The position numbers and the translations under genes were made by a program. This document shows, piece after piece, positions 33,318 to 40,526 of a DNA stretch of 55,727 nucleotides. The DNA lies in IMG/VR virus record IMGVR_UViG_3300045999_001046, positions 1-55,727 of that record. One strand, written 5' to 3'. How positions within the stretch are numbered: the first letter of the stretch is position 1; each line of letters begins with the position of its first letter. The notes beneath the pieces were generated by a model. The model worked only from the letters and a program-made list of their open reading frames with translations, was not told where the DNA came from and made no database searches. Origin of the DNA: a virus.

Positions 33318-33893
33318 TTACGCTGCGTCTGCGTTGAATGTGTATGTGACGTTGACCGTGTCACCCGAAGCTACGATCTTGTCCCCACCAGTGAAGTCAC
33401 CTTCCGAGAACAGGATGCCCGACGTGCCGGTTGCCACCGAAGCCAAGAACGCACCCGCTACCGTGCCGCCACCACCGGAAATCACAAACGACGAAGGTGA
33501 ACCCGAGTTATCAATCACCGACGGATCAGCCAGTGTCGGTGAGCCAAATGTCACCGCCTTGCGGTTGCCGGTGTAGTTTGTGAACTCAGTCCAGCCAGCG
33601 TGTGTAGCCAGCGTATCGCCAGCGTTGTAAGTAGTGCTAGACCCCGGACCTGTAATCAGACCAAGATACCAAGCCGCGCTATAAGTTACGCCCTTGAAGT
33701 ACTTGTTGTTCAAGTCTTGCAGACCTTCGTTGACGACGAGATTATGGAAGGTGTCCTCCCACTTCAGGTTGCCGTCAGCGTCGAAGCACTGCACGTTAAA
33801 CACACCGCCCAGACCCACACGAGCGTCGCCTTGCGCGGACTTGCCTACGCCAGCCTGAACAGTTTCACCCATTTGCGATTTTGCGATAGGCAT
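33318..33893 (-). CDS. virion structural protein
   Basis: A 191-aa beta-rich protein. FDADGNLKWEDTFHNLVVNEGLQDLNNKYF is a recurring phrase in phage tail-associated proteins, followed by WYLGLITGPGSSTTYNAGDT and a C-terminal GDTVNVTYTFNADAA. GAGG precedes the ATG. Its shape resembles the neighbouring 144-aa protein. Confidence 0.65.
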   Translation of the reverse strand: MPIAKSQMGETVQAGVGKSAQGDARVGLGGVFNVQCFDADGNLKWEDTFHNLVVNEGLQDLNNKYFKGVTYSAAWYLGLITGPGSSTTYNAGDTLATHAGWTEFTNYTGNRKAVTFGSPTLADPSVIDNSGSPSSFVISGGGGTVAGAFLASVATGTSGILFSEGDFTGGDKIVASGDTVNVTYTFNADAA

Positions 33894-33902
33894 GATGACC
33901 TC

Positions 33903-34337
33903 TTAAGGAAAACGAATTAAAGCCGTCGTAGCCGTATTAGCTGGCATAGTGACGGTATTGCTGGTTGAAGTAAACGTCTTATCTGAACCAAAGTCCAGCA
34001 CCGCTACGGTCTTGTTGCTGCGAGTCACGTTGTAGATCAAAGCCCCACGAGCGATAAAGTTAGCACCGGGCCACGACACGTCATTAAAGTCCACAAACAC
34101 CGTACCTGCGTTGGGGCCAGTCGTCTCAGTGCTAATTGTCACACCCGTCATCGTCACGCCACCTGCCGTGTAACCCGTGCCGGTCACTTCGTTATCTGTT
34201 GTGTACACAGTCGTCAACTGCCCAATATCAGAAAACGCTGTATACAACGCCATCTTCAGCGTGTCGGTCGCCAAGTTCTGCCCCGCTTGGAGCATCTCTT
34301 GTTTGAAGCTATTCGTTAGGCCCTGTTGGATAGGCAT
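33903..34337 (-). CDS. virion structural protein
   Basis: A 144-aa beta-rich protein. SFKQEMLQAGQNLATDTLKMALYTAFSDIG then GYTAGGVTMTGVTIS and DVSWPGANFIARGALIYNV match a common phage structural type found near tail adaptors. Its ATG overlaps the stop of the upstream adaptor gene (TAATG). Confidence 0.7.
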   Translation of the reverse strand: MPIQQGLTNSFKQEMLQAGQNLATDTLKMALYTAFSDIGQLTTVYTTDNEVTGTGYTAGGVTMTGVTISTETTGPNAGTVFVDFNDVSWPGANFIARGALIYNVTRSNKTVAVLDFGSDKTFTSTSNTVTMPANTATTALIRFP

Positions 34338-35047
34338 TATGGGTTCACCTTAATCTTTGCCTGCCCATCGCGGTAAGCATCACCACGCTCCAGACCTGTA
34401 CCCAGACGATTGAGCTGACCTATAGCCTCTTGGTATTTCTTCTCGTACTGGGCAATCATGTCCGCTTCACCTTTCAAGAAGGTGTACGCCTCAACCAAAG
34501 TGCCATACAACAGCACCGGCGAGTAGTTATCGCCCAGCCACGTGCGGTTACCTACAGTAATGCTTTCTGGGTAGTAGTAATAATGCAATTCAACTACATA
34601 CGCGTTGTTCGGTGTCGGAGCCAGAATAAAACTCAACTCATCTGTGATGATGTTGTTAGCCACCGTAGGGCCAAACAGCGCGTAGTACTTAGGGACGCCT
34701 GTGTCAGACGGGCTTGGATACGCTGCCCGCATAAAGTTCACGTCTTTATTCAGGAGATACTCGTAGCTACCACTATCGATTACCGCCATCGAGAACACCG
34801 ACAGAAAGTCAGCAGGGCAAGACAAATACTTGTTGCCGTTAGTGGTCACACCGGTGACGTTCTTACGCAGTGCAGGAATCTGCACCGAGTTGTAAACGCG
34901 CTCTTCAGCTTGCGTGATAAAGAAATTAATCTGGCTCGTACCATCAGACGTGGTTGTGCCAGTCCCTACTACGTTCGTCCAAGTGTTCGTTGGAAAATCG
35001 TTTTGCAGGTAGTTCTTAACCGCAATGAAAAGCTCGTTGTACGTCAT
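34337..35047 (-). CDS. putative head-tail adaptor-type protein
   Basis: A 236-aa protein with an N-terminal helical part (ELFIAVKNYLQND) then FFITQAEERVYNSVQIPALRKN, LSCPADFLSVFSMAV and VELHYYYYPESI, ending in a helix (ADMIAQYEKKYQEAIGQLNRL). This layout is common for small phage head-tail connector or tail-tube-initiator proteins. No exact family assigned. Confidence 0.6.
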   Translation of the reverse strand: MTYNELFIAVKNYLQNDFPTNTWTNVVGTGTTTSDGTSQINFFITQAEERVYNSVQIPALRKNVTGVTTNGNKYLSCPADFLSVFSMAVIDSGSYEYLLNKDVNFMRAAYPSPSDTGVPKYYALFGPTVANNIITDELSFILAPTPNNAYVVELHYYYYPESITVGNRTWLGDNYSPVLLYGTLVEAYTFLKGEADMIAQYEKKYQEAIGQLNRLGTGLERGDAYRDGQAKIKVNP

Positions 35048-35049
35048 GA

Positions 35050-35244
35050 TTAACCCATCGGGCCTCGTGCCATCACGCCCTTAGTAGCAGCACCGGTACC
35101 GCGAATCTTGATGCCGGTCGTCTTGGCTTCTTTGTAGTTGCCCTTGCTAACGACACCACCTGCGATATTCATCTCGTTGGTGTACTCAGTGCCGGTCTTG
35201 TTCTTGACCTCGGCCTTGTACGGGGAGGGTTTGATCTTTTCCAT
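35050..35244 (-). CDS. small conserved phage protein
   Basis: A 64-aa basic protein (PSPYKAEVKNKTG, KTTGIKIRGTGAATKG, ARGPMG) of a kind seen repeatedly in podophage late operons between adaptor genes. Function unknown. TAATG overlap with the upstream 54-aa gene. Confidence 0.65.
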   Translation of the reverse strand: MEKIKPSPYKAEVKNKTGTEYTNEMNIAGGVVSKGNYKEAKTTGIKIRGTGAATKGVMARGPMG

Positions 35245-35408
35245 TAGCCACCTCGACCGGTAGAACGCTGGTTCATCACACGCGCCATATTGCGCCCGTA
35301 TTTCTTCATAGCCTCAGAGGTCACGCCACCTTTAGCCATGCCCTTCTTGTGCATCCGCTTTTCATGCGCCTTGACTTCCGCCTTGGCTATTTTCTTCATG
35401 CTGTCCAT
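35244..35408 (-). CDS. 54-aa basic conserved phage protein
   Basis: A 54-aa Lys/Arg/Met-rich protein (MDSMKKIAKAEVKAHEK, KKGMAKGGVTSEAMKKYGRN, NQRSTGRGG). AGGAG lies 6 nt before the ATG. The AKGGVTSExMKKYGRNMAR phrase recurs in related phages. Possibly a DNA- or virion-associated basic protein; unknown. Confidence 0.65.
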   Translation of the reverse strand: MDSMKKIAKAEVKAHEKRMHKKGMAKGGVTSEAMKKYGRNMARVMNQRSTGRGG

Positions 35409-35416
35409 AGTCACTC

Positions 35417-35839
35417 CTACGAAATTGTTACGTTACCTACTACACCGGCAGAAGTTAAAGCGTTTGGCGTTAACCCCACATCGTTACCACTTGCTCCGCC
35501 CACTGGGTACCAACCCCACTGGAATATCCGGCTACCACCTTCTGGGAACCCGTCAGCATCAACCGAAGTTCCCGGTGTTTCAGTTAGTTGCAACCCACTA
35601 TAGCCCGACTGCCTGTAGCTTATATCCGGTCTTGGTTCCCGCACTGCTTGTGGGTCATTAACTGGGTACAAACCTAATGATAGCTGTGGCTGATCCGGCT
35701 CCCAACAATTTTTGCAAACCTTGATCGACACCTGCTTGGTCTTGATCGTCAGCTTGCGCAGCTCCTTCAACTTGTACCGAAACGCGCACCGGTCACATTC
35801 CGCAATACTGTATTTGCCACTAGAGTACTTACTTGGCAT
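35417..35839 (-). CDS. zinc-ribbon virion-region protein
   Basis: A 140-aa protein. The N-terminal half has CDRCAFRYKLKEL and VCKNCW, a four-Cys zinc ribbon; the C-terminal half is Pro/Gly-rich (PGTSVDADGFPEGGSRIFQWGWYPVGG). Likely a small structural protein; function unknown. Confidence 0.65.
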   Translation of the reverse strand: MPSKYSSGKYSIAECDRCAFRYKLKELRKLTIKTKQVSIKVCKNCWEPDQPQLSLGLYPVNDPQAVREPRPDISYRQSGYSGLQLTETPGTSVDADGFPEGGSRIFQWGWYPVGGASGNDVGLTPNALTSAGVVGNVTIS

Positions 35840-35842
35840 ACA

Positions 35843-36586
35843 TCACCTATAGAAAGTAGTACGCGGCACAAACCGATCCGGCGCTTTTTCCCTGTCCTCC
35901 GCAGATGCATAATCCCAAGCCTCGTCGTACATCGCCTTCAACGCCACGATTCTGTTCGGGTCAACCTCGGGCTTCTTTACCGCCAGCATGTACGCCAACC
36001 CCGCCACCAAGCAGTTCTGAAAGCGGAACGGAATATCAATCACGTTCGTGCCGGTACCGGCATCATAAATACGCTTCAACCGCCAGTAATAGAATATGTA
36101 ATATGGATTACCCACCGAACCCTGATCTGGCGAGGGCCACACATTAATCTGCGGATACTTCGGAATTGCTGCGTTAGACCCAACCTGCTGCCCCGATTGG
36201 CGGTTCACCCACACCTGAATCGGACGCCCCTGCGTCAACTTGTTTGGGATAGTCGCGTAGGTAGAGACGCTTATGCGGCTGATGTTGATGTCAGTCTGGT
36301 TAGAAATCTGTCCGGAATTAGTGCGAATAACATGTTCAAGAAGATCAACGGTATCAATAGGTAGATCATAAGTCACTTGCCCCTGCACAAGATTGATTGA
36401 CCCCTGCTCGATAGTCCACAGGTTGATACCACGGTTCGCCCATTCCGTGATCAAGAAGTTCAGGGTTCTCCGAGCGGTACGAAAATCATAGCCAGTACGT
36501 AATTCCAAACCGCAACGCTCGAACGCCTCTTCGAATATCTCGTTGAGGTCGGGATTGAACGCTGTTGTATTGGTTGTAAAAGCCAT
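35843..36586 (-). CDS. P22 gp4-like head-tail adaptor
   Basis: A 247-aa protein, consistent with the P22 gp4-type tail accessory family: LNEIFEEAFERCGLELRTGYDFRTARRTLNFLITEWANRGINLWTIEQ forms the helical start, and INVWPSPDQ...YYIFYYWRLKRIYDAG the beta part, with a long C-terminal helix (AVKKPEVDPNRI...YDEAWDYASAEDREK). It should dock below the portal. TAATG overlap with the upstream gene. Confidence 0.7.
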   Translation of the reverse strand: MAFTTNTTAFNPDLNEIFEEAFERCGLELRTGYDFRTARRTLNFLITEWANRGINLWTIEQGSINLVQGQVTYDLPIDTVDLLEHVIRTNSGQISNQTDINISRISVSTYATIPNKLTQGRPIQVWVNRQSGQQVGSNAAIPKYPQINVWPSPDQGSVGNPYYIFYYWRLKRIYDAGTGTNVIDIPFRFQNCLVAGLAYMLAVKKPEVDPNRIVALKAMYDEAWDYASAEDREKAPDRFVPRTTFYR

Positions 36587-36819
36587 TATCTAAACCTCGC
36601 GGTCTTCTGGGCTATGCGTTTTGGTTGCGCGACGAACTGCTTGCCACTCTTCTTTCCTGCCCGTTTTGCCTTGGTCGTTGCTGCGTACTCCGCTGGACTC
36701 AGCGCCTTGATTGCGTTTGTCGGCAGGTATCTTTCGCCAGTCTTGGAGGATGGCTTGCCACTCTTTGTCCGCCATTTCTGCTCCGTCCACGCCTTCAGGC
36801 TCTGCTGCGGGGCTTTCAT
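36586..36819 (-). CDS. small basic conserved phage protein
   Basis: A 77-aa Lys/Arg-rich protein (LKAWTEQKWRTKSGKPSSKTGERYL, LSPAEYAATTKAKRAGKKSGKQFVAQPKRIAQKTARFR). The phrase WRTKSGKPSSxTGERYLP is a conserved phage signature of unknown function, possibly DNA-binding. Confidence 0.7.
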   Translation of the reverse strand: MKAPQQSLKAWTEQKWRTKSGKPSSKTGERYLPTNAIKALSPAEYAATTKAKRAGKKSGKQFVAQPKRIAQKTARFR

Positions 36820-36820
36820 C

Positions 36821-37111
36821 TCACACTATCTTCCCACGGGTCTTACCACGCATAGCGCAGCCATCAGCACGGGCTGATGCGGATTTCACAACCCCGCCTT
36901 TTTTCATACTATCCAACTCAGACAGCGCACTCTTCATACGCTCTTTCGCGGGCGGGCGTGGGGCGGTTTTGTCTTTCTTGAACTTGCCATCGAGGTCTTT
37001 CAAACCTGCCTGACTTTCAATTGCTTCAAAGGCTTCTGGGCTAACGTCCTTGACCTCGCCTCTAGAACGCTTGGCTTCTATCTCTTTTACTACTTTCCGC
37101 AGATCATCCAC
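36821..37111 (-). CDS. basic phage protein with GTG start
   Basis: A 96-aa protein starting at GTG 37111, which overlaps the upstream TGA by 8 nt. A longer in-frame ATG (37264) gives an Arg/Cys-rich stretch that is just the shadow of the neighbouring gene. DDLRKVVKEIEAKRSRGEV is helical; the end SASARADGCAMRGKTRGKIV shares the DGxAxxGKTRGK tail with the product of 37391-37768. Function unknown. Confidence 0.6.
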   Translation of the reverse strand: MDDLRKVVKEIEAKRSRGEVKDVSPEAFEAIESQAGLKDLDGKFKKDKTAPRPPAKERMKSALSELDSMKKGGVVKSASARADGCAMRGKTRGKIV

Positions 37112-37391
37112 GATAGCCCCCGCCCTTTTCCTTGTACTTCTTCGCCAGCAACTGAGCCTTCCTCGCTGACCACTGGCCTGCTGCCGTACCCTGCACCGCT
37201 TGGCCTTTGATGCTCTCAAATAGCGACTTGCGCATACCCGGCTTGGTGTAGTTGCCAGCTTCATTCACGCGAGACTTCGTCTTGCCGCCTTCTTTGTACT
37301 GCGTGAAGTCGGTGTTATCCCGACGGGCTTTCTTTTTCCCGCCGGGCATCTTTGACGGGTTAATTGCACCCATCCCGCGTGAGGGCATCAT
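37104..37391 (-). CDS. small basic phage protein
   Basis: A 95-aa Lys/Gly-rich protein (SKMPGGKKKARRDNTDFTQYKEGGKTKSRVNEAGNYTKPGMRKSLFESIKG) ending AQLLAKKYKEKGGGYRG. I recognise the TxYxEGGxxKSRVNEAGNYTKP phrase as a recurrent phage late protein. ATGA overlap with the upstream gene. Confidence 0.7.
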   Translation of the reverse strand: MMPSRGMGAINPSKMPGGKKKARRDNTDFTQYKEGGKTKSRVNEAGNYTKPGMRKSLFESIKGQAVQGTAAGQWSARKAQLLAKKYKEKGGGYRG

Positions 37392-37768
37392 CAGCAGTAC
37401 CCGCCTTTTTTCATACCCTTGGCACCAGCCATCACGATCTGCTTGCCACGGGTCTTGCCCTTGACAGCAACACCGTCAGCCGCTTTGTGACCAGCAGCCA
37501 GACCGCCGGAGGCCATTTTCTTGACCTTGCCACCTTTTTTCATGGCACCCATTTCAGCCGCTTCGTGCTTGATCATAGACTTAGGAGCGCCCTTCTTTTT
37601 CATGAACGCTAGTTCTTTACCAACCATCGCTTTTTCTTTCATTTCACCACCTCCTGATTTAGAGAACTCTTTGCCCACACTCATAGGTACGCCAACCTTC
37701 TTAGCGAACGAAGGCGAGTGAGCAACCGCCCTCATGAACCTTTCCTGCTTTTCACTTTTGGCTGGCAT
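37391..37768 (-). CDS. basic Lys/Gly/Met-rich phage protein
   Basis: A 125-aa histone-like basic protein. PAKSEKQERFMRAVAHSPSFAKKVGVPMSVGKEF is a conserved phage start; the rest is Lys/Gly/Met-rich with DGVAVKGKTRGK near the end. It could condense DNA or help capsid assembly; no direct evidence. Confidence 0.7.
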   Translation of the reverse strand: MPAKSEKQERFMRAVAHSPSFAKKVGVPMSVGKEFSKSGGGEMKEKAMVGKELAFMKKKGAPKSMIKHEAAEMGAMKKGGKVKKMASGGLAAGHKAADGVAVKGKTRGKQIVMAGAKGMKKGGYC

Positions 37769-37769
37769 A

Positions 37770-37958
37770 TCAGACCTTTATGATCCAGCCTTTGCCAGCG
37801 ATGAAGCCGACAAACAGAAGGCCAATCCAGATCAGCAGCTTCTCGACTACCGTTTTACCAACCTTCTTGTAAAACTCCGAAGACATCTCTTCGATAGCAA
37901 TCTTTGCCGCTTCTTTGGCAATAGCCCGCTCGCGTTCAGTTAGTTCAATCTCAGCCAT
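37770..37958 (-). CDS. small membrane protein in head region
   Basis: A 62-aa protein with an acidic N-terminal helix (ELTERERAIAKEAAKIAIEEMSS) and a C-terminal transmembrane segment (LLIWIGLLFVGFIAG). Function unknown. Membrane proteins in the head gene block can be ejection or superinfection factors, but nothing specific is seen. Confidence 0.6.
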   Translation of the reverse strand: MAEIELTERERAIAKEAAKIAIEEMSSEFYKKVGKTVVEKLLIWIGLLFVGFIAGKGWIIKV

Positions 37959-37959
37959 G

Positions 37960-38214
37960 TCAGCACTTCCAAGCTCTCAAAGATTTGTTAATCCGACTAT
38001 TCGGGTCATTCGCGGTCTTGGCTGAAGTTAACTTCTTCTTCATACCTTTCATCCGCGCACAGAACGAATCTCTACGTGGGCCACCTTCAGGCTGCGGTGC
38101 TTTCAGACCGGGCTTACCCGGATTAGCTGCGTTATAAGAGGCACGCCCCTTGGCGTTCAAGCCGCCCTTGGGGTTCTTACCTTCCTTGCGCTGCCATGCT
38201 GGAGTCTTAGCCAT
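37960..38214 (-). CDS. DUF6321-like small basic phage protein
   Basis: An 84-aa protein matching a recurring phage type: TPAWQRKEGKNPKGGLNAKGRASYN, GLKAPQPEGGPRRDSFCARMKGMKKKLTSAKTANDPNSRINKSLRAW. It is basic and Gly/Pro-rich. Often found near capsid genes; function unknown. Confidence 0.75.
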   Translation of the reverse strand: MAKTPAWQRKEGKNPKGGLNAKGRASYNAANPGKPGLKAPQPEGGPRRDSFCARMKGMKKKLTSAKTANDPNSRINKSLRAWKC

Positions 38215-38216
38215 GA

Positions 38217-39017
38217 TTAAGTGCTCCCGGCATCGTAGCTGTTAGCCACTACTAACAAAATAAACATGGACGAAACACCATTGTTGTTAGAGCTGCCAAT
38301 CGCTGTCGCCTCAAGTGTGGTTTTTTCTGGGATAGCCAGCGGATACTCAAACACATAGTTTGCCACGCCATTATTGATAGTCGTGACTGCGGCGGTGCGA
38401 CGAATGTTATCAGCGCCACGGGTAAAAAGCCGCCCCTGAACTTGGTTAGAACCGCCTGCTTGACCAGAGGAGAATAGCCCCTGAGAGACATATGCTGTGT
38501 AACCAGCGGGCACCGTCCAACTACCCGTTATTGTGGTGTTGTAGTCAAACTTGATAATGTCGTATGCGGTCGCAGGAACGCCAGCAGTCACAGTACCCGT
38601 GCCGATGTAAATATCACCAGCCGCACTATTTCCAGAACCTGCCGTTAACACATAAGCATAGTTAATCCGAAGCAGCGACGCAGCCATCGTCACAGCCGTT
38701 TGACCATTCAAGACAACAGTTTCTGACACCTCGTTATAGTTGGCGTCCAAACCCTGCACAACAATTGAACGTGCACCGGTGCCATTGCTTGTATCGTTTG
38801 CACTTGTGGAACTGACAGTCATCTGAAGCGCCGAAACCGGGAAAGTAATCAGGCTCGGCAAAGGCCAGACAGTTACTTGAGCTGTGTCTACATCAGGGTT
38901 AAAACCAAACACCGTCACATTGCGGTGAAAGGCAATTTGCCCACGCGAGACTTGCAACTCAAACGGCTCGTACAGGCCTCTCTGAGTTACGGAAGAAACT
39001 TTTCCGTAATTAGCCAT
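38217..39017 (-). CDS. virion structural protein
   Basis: A 266-aa beta-rich protein. Start at ATG 39017 (MANYGKVSSVTQRGLYEPFELQ) is chosen over an upstream ATG that would overlap the preceding gene by 50 nt. LYEPFELQVSRGQIAFH and VFGFNPDVDT begin a domain seen in virion baseplate or tail-associated proteins, and the C-terminus has ADNIRRTAAVTTINNGVANYVFEYPLAIPEKTTL. Probably a minor capsid or tail protein. Confidence 0.65.
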   Translation of the reverse strand: MANYGKVSSVTQRGLYEPFELQVSRGQIAFHRNVTVFGFNPDVDTAQVTVWPLPSLITFPVSALQMTVSSTSANDTSNGTGARSIVVQGLDANYNEVSETVVLNGQTAVTMAASLLRINYAYVLTAGSGNSAAGDIYIGTGTVTAGVPATAYDIIKFDYNTTITGSWTVPAGYTAYVSQGLFSSGQAGGSNQVQGRLFTRGADNIRRTAAVTTINNGVANYVFEYPLAIPEKTTLEATAIGSSNNNGVSSMFILLVVANSYDAGST

Positions 39018-39282
39018 AGAACACCACAATGGTTGCCGACGACAGGGTTGCATGGACATCAGTATTAAACTTGATGCCCTCGCCGGGGAACAGTATGTGC
39101 TCTGATCCCGCCGCTGCCGGAGCAGTAAACGAGAACCGCGTAGTACCGCCCGAACCGCCGTCTTTCAAAACAACCGTACCACCACTAGCGTAGCTAACAG
39201 TCACCGCTTTTACACGGGTCGTATCAGCATACGCAGTGTTGGTCGAAGTTACCTGCGCCGATTTAACGTCTGTTTGCATCAT
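39010..39282 (-). CDS. small virion-region protein
   Basis: A 90-aa beta-rich protein (TTRVKAVTVSYASGGTVVLKDGGSGG, FSFTAPAAAGSEHILFPGEGIKFNTDVHATL), resembling small decoration or tail proteins. AAAGGAG precedes two ATGs; either could be used. Overlaps the next gene by 8 nt. Confidence 0.65.
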   Translation of the reverse strand: MMQTDVKSAQVTSTNTAYADTTRVKAVTVSYASGGTVVLKDGGSGGTTRFSFTAPAAAGSEHILFPGEGIKFNTDVHATLSSATIVVFYG

Positions 39283-39298
39283 GATGATGCTCCTTTAC

Positions 39299-39748
39299 TT
39301 AGACGTTTTGCTGGCCTACCAGCGGATCAGCAACGAAGTAAGTGATGTAGCCGCCAACAGTACCGCCGCCCGAAGTGTCGTCACGCGAGGTCACGTAAGC
39401 CATTTCGGTTGATGCAGTCAGAGTCAAACCGCTAGTAACCACGCCAGCCGAAGCAACTGACAGGTTGTTAGCGATAGCAGCAGGAGTAGCCGTGCCGGAG
39501 GTGTAGCCGGTTGTACCGAGATCGATAGAACCTGAGCCTGCGTTGTTAATTACAACAGACAGGACAACTGCGCCAGCCGGAAGAATTAGGTTAGGAGCGC
39601 CAGAAGCCGAAGAGACTTTGACGTTACCAGCAGCCGATGCGTCGGCGATGTAGAACTCAGCAGCCATTACGCCCGAACCGCAATATGCAGTACGAGTTTG
39701 ATCGCCGCCACCCGAACGCCAAATACTTTGGGTAGTAGAAAGAGCCAT
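39299..39748 (-). CDS. virion-region protein
   Basis: A 149-aa protein. ATG 39748 (MALSTTQSIWRSGGGDQTRT) follows AGGG by about 5 nt; the longer frame would extend into the gap toward the HNH gene. FYIADASAAGNVKVS and LILPAGAVVLSVVINNAG suggest a beta-sandwich decoration-like fold. Function unknown. Confidence 0.65.
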   Translation of the reverse strand: MALSTTQSIWRSGGGDQTRTAYCGSGVMAAEFYIADASAAGNVKVSSASGAPNLILPAGAVVLSVVINNAGSGSIDLGTTGYTSGTATPAAIANNLSVASAGVVTSGLTLTASTEMAYVTSRDDTSGGGTVGGYITYFVADPLVGQQNV

Positions 39749-39838
39749 GTTTTCCCTCATGCGGTTAGGTACGTCGATCTGCATGAAGTCAGCCGGGACT
39801 GTTCGACGCACCGGGTAACCCGGATTAGCGTTCTTATA

Positions 39839-40429
39839 CTACTGTGGCAGGGGGGAGTCAAGCAGCTTATTCGACTTTTTCAGGTTCTCTTCTTGTGTAA
39901 TCACCCGCAGATTCCAAGGCACGTGTAGGCCACAAACTTCGTCAGAAATTAACGGCACTATGTGATCAACCACGTAGCGTTCACCGGTCAGTTTGGTCAA
40001 CTCCATTGCCTGCAAATATAGTTGCCGTATAGCTAATTTTTGTTCTGGAGTAACCCATTTTGGCGTGGCTGCACGATGGCGGCGCTTACGAACGCTAACA
40101 AGTGCTTTGTAAAGTTCCGGATTAGCTTCCTTGTACTTACGTTTATATTGAGTAACTTCGTTTTTCGGGCGAGCGTTTGCACGGGCTTTGACAGCTTCTC
40201 TATTTTTCTCGTAGTACCGCTTGCCAGCCGCCTTAGATGCTTCTGATTTGGGCTTCTCACTGCGCTTCTTGTTGTCCAGCGCCCAGTCTTCTTTCATGCA
40301 TTCTACGCATGAACCTTTAGTCTTCCGTATGGTTACATGCCCACGTACGCATGGTTGCCCCGTGTAATAGTACTTGGCACCTGTGGCTTTGGCGGTAGCC
40401 CGGTCGGTAGGATACTCCGAGTAGTCCAT
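39839..40429 (-). CDS. HNH endonuclease next to capsid gene
   Basis: A 196-aa HNH protein. CVRGHVTIRKTKGSCVECM is a Cys pair zinc motif; the Lys/Arg-rich middle is helical; YVVDHIVPLISDEVCGLHVPWNLRVITQEENLKKSNK is a canonical HNH (H...N...N/H). Strong AGGAGG precedes its ATG. It lies just downstream of the capsid gene terminator, with TATAAC as a possible -10 box at 40441-40446 but no good -35. Typical free-standing homing nuclease. Confidence 0.87.
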   Translation of the reverse strand: MDYSEYPTDRATAKATGAKYYYTGQPCVRGHVTIRKTKGSCVECMKEDWALDNKKRSEKPKSEASKAAGKRYYEKNREAVKARANARPKNEVTQYKRKYKEANPELYKALVSVRKRRHRAATPKWVTPEQKLAIRQLYLQAMELTKLTGERYVVDHIVPLISDEVCGLHVPWNLRVITQEENLKKSNKLLDSPLPQ

Positions 40430-40474
40430 ATCATCCTCCTGTTATATGACACGAGTAATGATAATCGAACTTCA

Positions 40475-40505
40475 GAAAAAGAACAAGGGGGCCGAAGCCC
40501 CCTTG
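40475..40505 (-). terminator. intrinsic terminator after the major capsid gene
   Basis: On the minus strand, CAAGGGGGC and GCCCCCTTG flank a TTCG tetraloop, followed by TTCTTTTT. This is a strong terminator 22 nt after the capsid stop. It should reduce transcription of all downstream late genes unless an antiterminator or a new promoter acts. Confidence 0.9.
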
Positions 40506-40526
40506 AAAACCCGCATAAATACTAGC

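Noticed and set aside
34430-35053. 207-codon frame on the plus strand
   Set aside because: Antisense to the adaptor gene; no ribosome binding site and an Arg/Val/His-rich shadow composition.
39811-39823. CCGGG-TAA-CCCGG hairpin as a terminator
   Set aside because: Too short and no T-run on either strand.
40441-40474. Promoter for late genes after the capsid terminator
   Set aside because: TATAAC is a good -10 box, but the sequence 17 bp upstream (TTCGAT) matches the -35 consensus at only two positions.
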